A DNA stretch of 64,000 nucleotides. It comes from Alligator mississippiensis (taxonomy: Eukaryota; Chordata; Crocodylia; Alligatoridae). The notes under the pieces are model-generated. The model was given only the letters and a program-made list of their open reading frames with translations. It was not told the DNA's origin and did no database searches. This document shows, in pieces, positions 47,632 through 59,272 of the stretch. The number at the start of each line of letters is the position of its first letter. Positions within the stretch are counted from its first letter, which is position 1. Made by a program: the position numbers and the translations under genes. The stretch is from positions 50,148,501 to 50,212,500 of the forward strand of contig NC_081825.1 of assembly GCF_030867095.1 (NCBI RefSeq), read 5' to 3'.

Positions 47632-50180
47632 GTGATGCAGCAGCCAGCCCTTGCGCCCACGGAGCTGCTTACGCAAGCAATCCAGGCCATAGGGCAGGTG
47701 CTGGCAGTGCAGCAACAGCAGGGCGCTCACCAACAGGAATGGATACAGCGAAATGCCGCTTTGTTTAAAATGCCCCGGATGACGAGGGAGGATGACCCCG
47801 AAGCTTACATCGAGGCATTCAAGAGGACAGCTATCCAGACAGGGTTGGACCGGGGTCAGTGGGGCCACCACCTGGGGGCGCTGGTGATAGATCAGGCCCA
47901 AGTTGCCTACCGAGCGCTGTCAAGGGACGAAGCTCGCGATTACGAGGCAGTGAAAGCAGCAATCCTCTACAGGCTTGAGATTTCACCGGAAAGTCATCGG
48001 CAGGCCTTTAGAGCCCGAAAGGCCAAGGAGGCTAGGCAACCCCAGGGGTTGTTGCAAGCTTTAAGGGACTCACTCAACAAATGGTTGCCAGCCGGCAAGT
48101 TCGACCAGGCGGGTGTGATGGACCAGATCCTGTTAGAACAATTCATATGGGATTTGGAGGAGGATGCCCAGAGATGGGTACGCAGACATCAGCCACAAAC
48201 TAGTGAAGAGGCACTTCGCTTGGCTGAGGCTTTTGCGATTTCGGAAAGGGAACAGGGATACAGACGAGACTCCCGAGGCACGAAAGAGGGACCCACAAGC
48301 GAAGGGGAAAGGCGAACAGTCTCGAGACGAGGGCCACCGAAAGGGGTGGTGTGTTACCGCTGTGGGCAAACCGGACACATCTCCCGCGAATGTGGGGAAG
48401 GCCTGAGCGAGCTGAGTCGCACCCCAACAGGATATCCACCCCCCCGGGATAGAGGCAAAGAGGCAGAGAGAGGGGAACCCATGGATTGCAGTTTTGGGTC
48501 GGCAACCCAGAGGGAGGGATGGAACCGGCCCGTAGTAACCGCATGGGTTGGAGACAGGGCGGTTAAGGCCACATTGGACACGGGGTGCTCCCACTCCCTA
48601 CTTCGGGCAGACCTCGCTCCGCAGAGGGAATGGAAGAGTGAGGGGCCCCTGACGATGACCTGCATACTAGGGGGGGAGATGCGGTTCCAGACTTGCTATG
48701 TTCCGCTTAGGGTGATGGAGTTTAGCGGAGAGTTGCGGGTTGGAATTGCCCCGACCCTGGCGTGTGAGATGATACTAGGCCGAGAATGGGGGCCATTCTA
48801 TACAGTCCTCGAGCGAGTGAGGGCTATGCAAGAGGAGAGGAACCGGATCAAGAGGGGAGACGGATGGGCCGGCGAGGGCCCAGCCCGTCGCAACGAGACA
48901 ATGGCAGACGGCATCGACCTAGAACAATTCGTGAGCGCGGCCCAATTTCTTAGGGCACAACATGAGGACCCGGAACTGCAGTGGATGTGGGACGCTGATC
49001 CCGGGGAAGGACCCTCACAGAGGCGTCCCCGCTTCGAGGTAACAGGGGGACTATTATATCGGGTCCACCGGGGTGAGGAGGGTACCATACGGGGGAGACA
49101 GTTAGTGGTCCCGTCCTCACTTCGCCAAGTGGTGTGGAGATTGGCCCATGACTCACCCCTGGGTGGCCATCTGGGACGTAACAAGACCCGGGCGAGGCTG
49201 GCCCAAGAATTCTTTTGGCCTCGTCTCCAAGAGGACGTGGAAAGGTGGGGGGCCGCATGCCCCGAGTGTCAGAGGGCCCAGGAATGGAAGCCCCCAAGGG
49301 CACCCCTGAAGCCCATGCCAATAGCAGAGACACCGTTCTTGCGGGTCGCCCTGGATATAGTAGGACCCCTCCCCAGGTCACATAACGGATACCAATATAT
49401 CCTGGTGATGGTAGATTATGCCACCTGTTTCCCAGACGCCGTGCCCCTTAGGTCCATAACCGCCACTCGAGTAGCGGAAGAACTTCTTAAGTGGATAGCG
49501 CGGGTGGGCATACCTCGGGAAATACTCACAGACCAGGGAACAAACTTTATGTCTGGGGTAATGAAAGCTTTATGTAAGACCCTTGGCATCACCCAGCTAA
49601 AGACCTTGGTCTACCACCCCCAAACTAATGGTTTGGTAGAAAGGTTAAATGGGACCAGCAAGCGGATGCTCAGGCGGTGCGCCCAGGAAGACCCGCGGAG
49701 GTGGGATACTATCTTGACACCCTTGCTGTTCGCCATAAGGGACGCTCCGCAAGAGTCAACCCAGTACTCTCCGTTTCAGTTGGTGTATGGCCATAGCCCT
49801 CGGGGACTGCTACAAATCGTAAGGGAAGAATGGGAAAAGCCAATAGGCTTGGGGGTGTCGGCGGAGAGGTACCGGGAAGAGCTACAAGACCGAATCTCCA
49901 TGGCCCAACGGATCTCCAGGCGAAACCTGAGGGACGCCCAAGGCATACAGGAAAAGCGTTAGAAGGCGAAAACACGGACTTTCCAGTCGGGGGACAAAGT
50001 TTTGGTATCGCTGCCAACTTCCTCCAGCAAACAGCTGGCCATGTGGCAGGGGCTATTTACCGTGGTGAGACAAGTAGGACCCGTGGATTACGAATTACTT
50101 AAACCAGGCCACCGCCGGGAACGACAGATTTACCACGTGAATCTGCTCAAGAAGTGGAAAACTCCTCAGGGCTGGTTGGC
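47632..50180 (+). pseudogene. gag-protease-integrase region of the gypsy element
   Basis: Fossil coding region. Gag-like capsid sequence comes first (MPRMTREDDPEAYIEAFKRT-type motif), then a CCHC knuckle CYRCGQTGHISREC (about 48350-48395) and an aspartic protease core LDTGCSHSLL (about 48575). Integrase follows: an HHCC zinc-binding part (about 49145-49265, ending CPECQ), the DDE core (VALDIVGPL, LTDQGTNFM, LVERLNGT; about 49345-49660) and a C-terminal part with YHVNLLKKW (about 50135). This order places integrase directly after protease. Known families with this order are the Gmr1-like gypsy elements. Confidence 0.9.
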
Positions 50181-50329
50181 CCTAGACGGGGATACAAAGG
50201 AGGACCTGGGACCGCCGTGTCCCTGGTTAGGGAGACCCGGGGAGGAGGGGTCAGTACAAATGGGCAAGGAGTTGGGCAATCACCAACAGCGAGAATTAGT
50301 AGCTCTGATAGAGGAATTTAGGGCAGTGT

Positions 50330-53300
50330 TCCAAGAGATCCTGGGACGAGTAACGGGAGTAGAACATGAAATCAGGACACCTCAGGGAGCACTGGTGAGG
50401 GAGAGATGGAGGCCGATACCTCAGCGGTGGCAACGGGAAATACAGCAAGAGATCATGAGAATGCAAGAACAAGGGATTATACGACCGTCCCGCAGTCCAT
50501 GGCGGAGCCCCATAGTCCCCGTCGTCAAACCGGACGGGTCATTGCGCATATGCATAGACTACAGGAAGCTCAATGCCCTGACTACGTTTGATGCCTTTCC
50601 GATGCCCCATGTCACTCACCTCATGGAGAAAATCGGTGAAGCACAGTATATAACCACGCTTGATTTGGCAAAGGGATATTGGCAGATCCCGATGCGCCCC
50701 ATGGATTGTGCCAAAACAGTCTTCGGGACCCCGTGGTCCAGAACAGCCTTCTCTGACCAGAGAAATCCAGGGCAGCCTAAGGGCCAAAAGGGGAGCACAT
50801 AAAAAGTGGAAACAGGGTGAGATCACTAAAGATGAATATACCTCCTCTGCTCGTGCTTGTAGGGAGGCAGTTAGGCGGGCCAAAGCTACCATGGAGCTGA
50901 GGATGGCAACCCAAGTAAAGGACAACAAGAAATTGTTTTTTAGATATATTGGGAGTAAAAGGAAGGCCCAGGGAGGAATAGGACCGCTGCTAAATGGGCA
51001 GAAACAATTGGTGACAGATAGGGGGGACAAGGCTAAACTCCTCAACGAGTTCTTTGCCTCAGTGTTCCTAAGTGAGGGGCACGACAAGTCTCTCACTGGG
51101 GTTGTAGAGAGGCAGCAGCAAGGCGCCAGACTTCCATGCGTAGATCCTGAGGTGGTGCAGAGTCACTTGGAAGAACTGGATGCCTTTAAGTCGGCAGGCC
51201 CGGATGGGCTCCATCCGAGGGTGCTGAAGGCACTGGCCGACATCATTGCAGAGCCACTGGCGAGAATGTTCGAACGCTCGTGGTGCATGGGCCAAGTCCC
51301 AGAAGACTGGAAAAGGGCTAACGTGGTCCCCATTTTCAAAAAGGGGAGGAAGGAGGACCCGGGCAACTATAGGCCTGTCAGTCTCACCTCCATCCTTGGT
51401 AAAGTCTTTGAAAAAATTATCAAGGCTCACATTTGTGAGAGCCCGGCAGGGCAAATTACGCTGAGGGGAAACCAGCATGGGTTTGTGGCGGGCAGATTGT
51501 GCCTGACCAACCTAGTCTCTTTCTATGACCAGGTTACGAAACGCCTGGACACAGGAGGAGGGGTGGATGTCGTATACTTAGACTTCAGGAAGGCCTTCGA
51601 TACGGTATCCCACCCCATACTGGTGAACAAGTTAAGAGGCTGTGATGTGGATGACTGCACAGTCCGGTGGGTGGCAAATTGGCTAGAGGGTCGCACCCAA
51701 AGAGTCGTGGTAGATGGGTCGGTCTCGACCTGGAAGGGTGTGGGCAGTGGGGTCCCACAGGGTTCAGTCCTTGGACCGATACTCTTTAATGTCTTCATCA
51801 GCGACTTGGACGTGGGAGTGAAATGTACTCTGTCCAAGTTTGCAGATGACACAAAGCTATGGGGAGAAGTGGACACGCCGGAGGGCAGGGAACAGCTGCA
51901 AGCAGACCTGGATAGGTTGCACAAGTGGGCAGAAAACAACAGGATGCAGTTCAACAAGGAGAAATGCAAAGTGCTGCACCTAGGGAGGAAAAATGTCCAG
52001 CACACCTACAGCCTAGGGAATGACCTGCTGGGTGGCACAGAGGTGGAAAGGGATCTTGGAGTCCTAGTGGACTCCAAGATGAACATGAGCCGGCAGTGTG
52101 ACGAAGCCATCAGAAAAGCCAATGGCACTTTATCGTGCATCAGCAGATGCATGACGAATAGGTCCAGGGAGGTGATACTTCCCCTCTATAGGGCGTTGGT
52201 CAGACCGCAGTTGGAGTACTGCGTGCAATTCTGGGCACCACACTTCAAGAAGGATGCGGATAACCTGGAGAGGGTCCAGAGAAGGGCAACTCGTATGGTC
52301 AAGGGCCTGCAGACCAAGCCCTACGAGGAGAGACTAGAGAAACTGGATCTTTTCAGCCTCCGCAAGAGAAGGTTGAGAGGCAACCTTGTGGCTGCCTATA
52401 AGTTCATCACGGGGGCACAGAAGGGAATTGGTGAGGATTTATTCACCAAGGCGCCCCCGGGGGTTACAAGAAACAATGGCCACAAGCTAGCAGAGAGCAG
52501 ATTTAGACTGGACATTAGGAAGAACTTCTTCACTGTTCGAGTGGCCAAGGTCTGGAACGGGCTCCCAAGGGAGGTGGTGCTCTCCCCTACCCTGGGGGTC
52601 TTCAAGAGGAGGTTAGACGAGTATCTAGCTGGGGTCATCTAGACCCAGCACTCTTTCCTGCTTATGCAGGGGGTCGGACTTGATGATCTATTGAGGTCCC
52701 TTCCAACCCTAACATCTATGAATCTATGTGGGGCCTATTCGAATTCACGTGGATGCCCTTTGGCCTCAGCAGAGCAGCTGTGACGTTCCAGAGGTTGATG
52801 GACAACCTGTTGGCACTGCACGCAGCGTACGCGGCGGCGTACATTGATGACAACTTTATATTTTCCGCCAGCTCGCAACAACACCTCCAAGACCTCAGAG
52901 CAGTCCTGGGAGAACTCCGAACAGCAGGGCTGACCGCCAACCCGAAGAAATGTAAACTACATTTAAAAGAAACAGCATACCTAGGATTTCGAGTAGGCCG
53001 AGGGACAGTGCGGCCACTCACAGATAAGATTGAGGTTATAAGGCAGTTCCAGGAACCGCGAACCCGCAAACAACTGCGTTCCTTCTTGGGACTCGTTAAC
53101 TATTATCAGCGATTTATACCCTGCTTCGCAACGCTCGCCACACCACTTACAGACGCGTTGGCTGGGAGATCCGTAACGCCACTGAAATGGACACTGGGGA
53201 TGCGAAAGAGCTTCCAGAGTTTGAAAGAAGCAATGCGCCATGACATTGTCGTGCACACGCCTAACTTTAACGCCCCTTTCGTTTTACAGACGGATGCATC

Positions 53301-53660
53301 AGGACGGGCGCTGGGAGCAGTGTTACTCCAGAAACACGGGCAGGAGGAGCACGCAATTGCCTTTGCCAGCAGGAAACTCAGCCAGGCAGAAACCAGGTAT
53401 GCCACCATCGAGAGGGAATGCCTGGCAATACGCTGGGCAATAGAATACTTTAAGTACTACCTGATGGGGAGGGAATTCGTGGTAGTAACAGACCACGCAC
53501 CACTACAGTGGTTGACACAGAAACAGAGCATGAACACCAGGATCACCCGCTGGGCTTTGGCATTACAGCTATTCAAGTTCACGGTGATACACCGTCCTGG
53601 CAGAGATAACTTTGTGGCTGACTTCTTGTCCAGGTGGGGAGGCGCAGACAACGCAGAGGA
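50330..53660 (+). pseudogene. Reverse transcriptase-RNase H region of the gypsy element, split by a CR1
   Basis: Fossil coding region. The reverse transcriptase begins with IRPSRSPWRSPIVPVVKPDG and ICIDYRKLNALT. It is interrupted at about 50737-52727 by a CR1, then resumes with FEFTWMPFGLSRAAVTFQRL and the YIDDNF active site (about 52840). RNase H follows (LQTDASGRALGAVLLQ, TIERECLAIRWA, VVVTDHAPLQWL), then FVADFLSRW. No integrase follows RNase H; the polypurine tract (about 53741-53754) and 3' LTR come next. Confidence 0.9.
50737..52727 (+). mobile_element. CR1 LINE nested in the gypsy element
   Basis: A 5'-truncated CR1 whose homology begins near 50752 and which ends with tctatgaatctat. 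A gtgg found at both junctions (50733-50736 and 52728-52731) is a possible short target duplication. The CR1 frame stays open to its natural stop at 52642: linker, reverse transcriptase ([48 protein letters not shown]) and C-terminal domain (RVQRRATRMVKGL, VWNGLPREVV). It is close to the CR1 at 27.5-29.4 kb and keeps the codon that is a stop there. It must be younger than the gypsy insertion, so it is recent. Confidence 0.93.
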
Positions 53661-53754
53661 AGGTACGGGCCACATCCACAGGGAGGAGCAGCAGGTGACA
53701 CATGCTGTCACGAGAGAAAATCAGCCACCACAAGGCAACTTAAGAGGGGAGGAC

Positions 53755-54657
53755 TGTGGCGGCGAAGTGCCCCCACAGGCTAGTGAGGGAGAGAAGGGGG
53801 GACCCACAGACCCCAGACCCCGAGAGCAAGCCCCCAGAGGGGCATACGTACCGGCTGAGGAGCAGCGGGAGGAAGAGCCGCATTCGCGGCTGCCATTACG
53901 CCGGCTCTGGCAACAGCTGTTCCCGGCACAGCGAACAGCTGAGCCAATCTCAGCGGCCGTAGCGGCCGCTGTGGGAAGGTTTAAAAATGCCGGCAGGACA
54001 GGGAGAGAGGGGGAGCCAGGGAGAGAGAGTACGGGTGTGCTGCCCGTGCTGCGGGCTCTCGCATGGAGCGGAGAGGACCCAGCCTGCGGGTCTCAAGCAG
54101 GCAGCTTAGACAAGAGCTGGAAGCCTTTCGCAAACAGCAGAGCGAAAGGCAGTCAGAGAGTGCAAGCCGAGGCAATCTCTCTGCATCCTGAAGCGGCTGA
54201 CGCTCAGGAGGCAGGGGAGCGCTCTGCTGACGGTAGGAGAGGGGAGACAGCAGAGGCTCCAGGAGGGAGCTGGAACCAGGGGGAGCACCCACCAGCTCCC
54301 CCTAATTCAGAGGAGTATTTTCTGTAAGAGAGGAGAAAGGAGAAATCCCTCCCAGCAGGAGGGAGGACGACCGGGAACCGGTGAACCAGTCAGAGGCCAT
54401 CATACTGGGCCTGGAAACATCTGGAACGCATCGCCCAGCAGTTGGCGTGTGGACGGGGTGTAGGGGAGGCGGAGCCCCATGGATCACCACGGCCGACAAC
54501 CGTGAGTAACACTGTCTATCGGGAGGCCCCACCCAGGATAAAGACCTCCACTGTAGACCCCTCTGAAGGTAATTGATTACATCCAAGTCGTGGCAGGCGA
54601 GTTGAGGGGAGGGGCAACACCCCGATAGGGCAGGTGGAGCGAGGCACAGGCTCCACA
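53755..54657 (+). repeat. 3' LTR of the gypsy element
   Basis: Starts TGTGGCGGCG directly after the purine-rich aagaggggagg, and ends GGCTCCACA before the right target duplication ccatc. Confidence 0.95.
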
Positions 54658-56505
54658 CCATCACTGATGGTATAACACACAGCTCACTTTTGGTTCCATA
54701 CAAAAATTACTTGGTGAAATGTTATGAGTTAGACTCACTAGATAAAGGTGGCCCCTTTTCTCTGTAAAATCAACACATATATTCTATCTGCCTTCTTCCT
54801 GATTGTGTTCTCATCACAACTCAGTTGTTTTGTGCAACTGCTCGTCAGCTCTGGACCTCCCTCCATCTTCAGGTCTTCCAGAGGCCAAGCCTGAATATCT
54901 TTTGGAAGCACTGCATGACCTTCCTACTTGGGCTGGCTTTTACTAAACAAAACTAGGATAAGATGTTGTTCAGAGGGTGTCTGTTTTATCCTAGATCCCT
55001 TTTAAGTTGTTTTGGTCTTCATGTTACTCGCCTGTTTCTAAGTTATTGTTTGCTTATTTTAAGGTGCCTTGAGCCTTTGTTGGGAAGGGTGGTATATAAA
55101 AATTAAATAAATAATCCTTGTCAAGGAAAACAGAGACTGCCATACTCTAGTCACATCACATATGCCTCTGCATAGTTAATAAAGATTATAGTAGCAAATG
55201 AAGGAGGAACTTAATTTTAAGTTAACCAGTGTGTTTATTGTCTTTCCTGTGTCTGTCTCATGTTTTAAATTCTGAATAATTTTTGTGGATTTTTTTTACC
55301 TTTAAACTTAGTTTTCAATGTACAACAATCTCTTGTGCTTACTAGGCCTGATTCTGATTTCATTCCTGTGGGGCTAGCGTGGGCATCTCTGGCAATGTGT
55401 GTGTGGTGCTATGGTGAATTTTTGCTTCTTGGACTCCAGTCTGCTCTGTAGATTGGACCTGTCTACAACAGAAATTAGAGTAGACTTGTGACTAATTGTA
55501 CTTAGGCAGCGCAACTCTGGCTGGCTGTCTAGAATACAGACTTGTCTGGGCAATCTCCCTCTCAACTCTGCTCCCTAAGCATTCTTAAAGAGAGCAAAAA
55601 GCTGTATAGAGTGCTTTTTAAGGAAAATTTACCTCAAGGGTCAACTTAGGGCCCATTTACAACTGATGCCGTAATGTAAAGATCCTTCACAAGTGCAGGA
55701 ACTGGCCTTTAGTTCTGGTTTTCATCACCATGAGTAAAATCAAAATCAGACCCACTGCAAAAGGGATTTTGCTAGACCTGAGAGTCGTCAAGGTACTTTT
55801 AAGAATGGATTTGCATAGACAGTTTTACAAATCAAAATACGTTTTATAGCAAATATGAATATTCAAGTAATATTTGAAAATGCTTGACAGAAATATGTAA
55901 TAGTATCATGGTTCAAAGTTAAAATAAAAAAGATAGGAAAAGAGAAAAGCCATATTTTCAGATGAGATTGAAAAAATTATGGAGTGCAGGTGAGGTAGGC
56001 AGGTCCTAAAAACAGTGTTCCAGGTGGCAAGGGTTACAGAGATGTTTTTTCCCCACTTAAATTGGTGAAATAATGGGATAAGACCCAGTGGATACTGATG
56101 CTAAACAAGGAGGAAGATGAGAAGGAAAGAAAAAAAGATGTGTTTGATCTATGGAGCATGCTAAATCTACAAGACTTCTTTGGAAATAGTCGGGGTTCAA
56201 CGATCTATACTGACCTTGCCCACCTTATCTCTTGTTGACAGTAATTGGCATTCCATCAATGCCAACTATGGATGGGGGGCTATAACTGGCCCTCAGAAAT
56301 GAACCTTCATGATTTCTGTAGATAAAACATGTATATTTGTAATATACACTTACATTGTCTCTCATTTAATTCTTACCATGCTGCATACCTGCAAGCATTG
56401 GTGAGTAAAGCTGCTTTTTAGAATGGTTCTGTATCATTTAAGTGTTTCTGGAATTTGTAATAACTGAGTAGTTAATTTATATATCTGTGCTATTTTTTTA
56501 AACAG
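54658..56505. other. Presumed FAM114A1 intron 1, 3' part
   Basis: AT-rich, with no repeat or gene identified. It ends in a good splice acceptor: a T-rich tract and aaacag at 56500-56505. Confidence 0.6.
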
Positions 56506-56852
56506 AAATAAAAATGTCTGGTGACACAAGTGATGCAGTACCCACCAAAGGAAAACCTGAAGTAATAGAAATGCCTAGTAGTGATGTGTTGCCTGATGAT
56601 GAAGCACTACATCATGAAGTGACCGGGATACTGCATGGGTCTTCACAAGATGGAGAAAAACAATCTTTCCATAATACCGCTAATGGACAGGAAGGAGACC
56701 CAACTATCACTGAGCATCCTTTGACTGAGGAAGTGAAAAATCAACCTTCTAGCACAGACGTGACTGAGAATGTAGCCGCTGACTGTAGCGAATCTGTGAG
56801 CCTTGATCCTGAACTTGAATCTGAAGTGACACCAAGTGAACAAAGTAATCCA
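56506..56852 (+). CDS. FAM114A1: FAM114A1 (NOXP20), first coding exon
   Basis: The exon is bounded by an acceptor (tattttttta then aacag, ending 56505) and a strong donor (gtaagtg at 56853). The ATG at 56514 opens a frame of exactly 113 codons to the donor, so the exon ends in phase 0. The acidic, Ser/Glu-rich peptide begins MSGDTSDAVPTKGKPEVIEM and matches, as I recall it, the start of vertebrate FAM114A1 ([20 protein letters not shown] in human), with a later DVTENVAADCSESVSL block also shared. FAM114A1 is a cytoplasmic protein of poorly known function, reported in neuronal development and Golgi-associated proteomes. Its position beside the TLR1 cluster on the opposite strand agrees with conserved synteny. 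Later exons lie outside the window. The frame runs on past the donor to 56906, but that is intron. Confidence 0.92.
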
Positions 56853-57397
56853 GTAAGTGACCCTTCAAAAACATCTATTCTGAAGATAATTACCTTGCTA
56901 TACTAAACAATCATGAGTCTGGCTCCCTACTTGAGGAAAAGGGCAGTTCTGTCAAAATTATATATTGATTGTAGTGTCAGCAATTAAGAAATAATGAGCA
57001 TCACTTTTTTTTTTTTAAGAAAAGCCTTGGAAATTACATGTAGACTTCTCTACATTGAAAAAATATAAATTATTTATATTGAAAAACAGCTCTTAAAAAG
57101 TTAGGAAGTGTCAGATTTTTATTTGTCTGTCTTATCTTAATTGGCTTCCCTGGGCATGTAAACATAAGACAGTTATGATACAGTCTTTAATCATTCACTC
57201 TCATGCTGGGCTTTCTGCAGAAGCTCTGCCTCCCTCAGTAGACAAGATAGAATCACAAGGTTGTAGAAATAAAGCTGCTGCTAAATCTGGCACTTCCTAA
57301 CTTTTGACTTTGCAACCTCATTAACATCATTTTAATCCAGAGGTGCTGAACCTCCAGCTTGTGGGCCAGATGCGGCTTGCGGAGTCATGGTATCTGG
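56853..57397. other. FAM114A1 intron 2 start; target repeat of the hAT element
   Basis: Mostly featureless AT-rich intron. The stretch 57341-57397 (ttgtgggccagatgcggc) is a MITE-type repeat that continues after the hAT element at 63384 (gtatctggcctgcggactcc). Confidence 0.55.
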
Positions 57398-58020
57398 TAG
57401 GGGTGTGCAAAGCTTTGGTCCATGATTTGATTTGGAGAAGATTCGGCCCAATTCGGAGGCCGAATCTCCAAATCTGAATAGAATTGGGAGAAGAAGAAAA
57501 AAACTCTGAATCAATTTGGAGACTCCAAATTGATTTGGAAAAGATTCAGAGATTCAGAAGGCAGTCGTTCAGGGGAACAGAAACTGAGAAGAGGGAGGGG
57601 GAGCAGGGGGGAAAAGACTGACATCTCTAGCTGACCAGTAACTGTGATCTTTCCCCAAGTCCCCTTTCAAACACAGTGCTCTGGGGGAGGGACATACAAA
57701 CAGCATATAAGCCTCAGTCTGCAGGCTTTCTGTGCCTTTTGAGAGATGTTTCTGCCTGAGCAACAGTGTCTGAAAGGTACTGGACTGGCTTGGCTTCCTA
57801 CCTAGTCAGTCTCCTGCTATTTTCTGTTCTTGGAAAAGAATGGATATAACTTACTAACTAGAATCCCTCTACTTATCCCTATCCAGTCCATTTCTTTCAC
57901 TTTATATTTGTTCTTGGGGGGGGGGTGTTTCCCCACACTTTTTAAAAAGAAAGCTGTGTTTTCCCTGGCAGTATGGTCCATCACTGTGCAGGAAAGCCCC
58001 TACATTACATACGCTCACAC

Positions 58021-58325
58021 ACATACATCATAGAAGAAGTCAGATATTATTAAACACAACACAGAAGAAGTCAGGCAGTCATAGAAGAAGAAGAGATTAT
58101 ATATATTTATTATTAGTTATAGTTACGTACAGACTAAACACAACATAGAAGAAGTCAGAGATTCAGATTATTAAACAACACAGAAGACGTCAGACAGTCA
58201 TACATCGGAGAAGAAGAAGAGATATTATTTCAGTTATACACACAACAGTAAATATAACACAGAAGAAGAAGTCAGACACAGTCATACATAAGGAAAGAAG
58301 AAGAAGAAGAGATATATTAGTTATT
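58021..58325. repeat. Imperfect GAA-rich tandem repeat
   Basis: About four irregular units of about 60-110 bp, each with acacaacacagaagaagtca-like and gaagaagaagagatatt-like parts. It lies between the left end and the transposase of the hAT element. Confidence 0.7.
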
Positions 58326-58365
58326 TACCCACATAGACACATTTTCTAGCACAGGAAAGATTAAT

Positions 58366-59060
58366 ATGAAGTGTGCTGGAAAGGCAGGTGCCAGGTTTCT
58401 GGCAGGGGAGGGAGATGGGCTAGAGGGGGTAGGGGGACAGCTAGAGCTGCAAATTTACCCTCCCTCCCCCCCAAAAAACAGACACATCCTCTTTCCTGGC
58501 AGCCATGAGTCTTCTGCTGCCAGTGGAAGCAAGGAGGTGGGAGCAGTACTTGTCCCTGCACCTGTACCACCTCCCCTAACACCAGAAATAGGCACCAACA
58601 GCAGAATGACAGTCTCCTCCAGCCCAATTTCATCTCCGAGTGTGAGCCTCCCACTGCCAGAGGAGGATCTGGATCTGGAACAAGGGGACCCGAGTGTCCT
58701 AGCTAAAGAAATTCTGGGGACTGAGGGGGAATCTGAGTTTGTGCTCCACACCCCTCAAAGTTCCCCTAGACTCAGGTCTCCTTCTCAGGAAGGCACCTCA
58801 GAGGAGGTTGTGGAGGCAAGTAGCTCAACTGAGGCAGCTCCTCCTGTTGTGCCTCTGCCTGCTGAGGAGGGGGATGAGGCAAGATCCCCACCCTCAACCC
58901 AGAAGCGGGAGAGTAGTGTAGTGTGGGATCATTTTGAGGTGGCAGGTGATCCCAAGTGTGCTGTCTGCCAGCACTGCTGAAGGCAGATCAGCCAGGGCAG
59001 GAAGGTGAAACACTTCATAATCATGGTGATGCTGTTGAATCTGAGGAGGCATCACCCCCT
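58366..59060 (+). pseudogene. hAT transposase N-terminus with BED zinc finger
   Basis: A 204-codon frame rich in Ser, Pro and Glu ends in SSVVWDHFEVAGDPKCAVCQ, the first half of a BED finger (aromatic W/F pair and CxxC). A stop at 58978-58980 interrupts it. The same frame continues into HFIIMVMLLNLRRHHP, the His pair of the finger. BED fingers bind the transposon ends in hAT transposases and ZBED proteins. Confidence 0.8.
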
Positions 59061-59272
59061 TGACCTTCTTCCTTCTCAGCCTGGCACCAGTGGGAGTGTG
59101 CCCAAAGGGATGTCCCCTGCTTGCTCCAAAGCCCCCGACCCCACAAAGCAGGAGGCGGCCACCCTGGAGTGATGGGGGAAAGCTGCAGACAAAGCAGGTC
59201 ATGTTGCAGGGGCGAATGAGGTCACCCAGAGCATTGGGGACATGCTTGCTGTGTAGGGCCAGCCCTTCTTAG

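Larger units (their letters stand above)
46637..54657 (+). mobile_element. Ty3/gypsy-type LTR retrotransposon, Gmr1-like order, with nested CR1
   Basis: A complete-ended fossil element. It has two LTRs (46637-47554 and 53755-54657), perfect 5-bp target duplications ccatc (46632-46636 and 54658-54662), a tRNA-Gly-type primer site and a polypurine tract. Parts in order: gag, CCHC knuckle, protease, integrase, reverse transcriptase, RNase H. Integrase upstream of reverse transcriptase is unlike ordinary gypsy elements and matches the Gmr1 group described from fish and other deuterostomes. No envelope gene is seen. LTRs differ at about 19 of 900 sites, mostly transitions (about 2%), so the insertion is fairly young, perhaps 10-25 million years if crocodilian rates are slow. 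It is broken by a nested CR1 and about one or two further coding breaks. Confidence 0.93.

Noticed and set aside
50660-50751. Start of a 660-codon protein spanning the gypsy/CR1 junction
   Set aside because: The frame merely runs through the boundary of two unrelated elements; the first residues are not in the frame of either element's protein.
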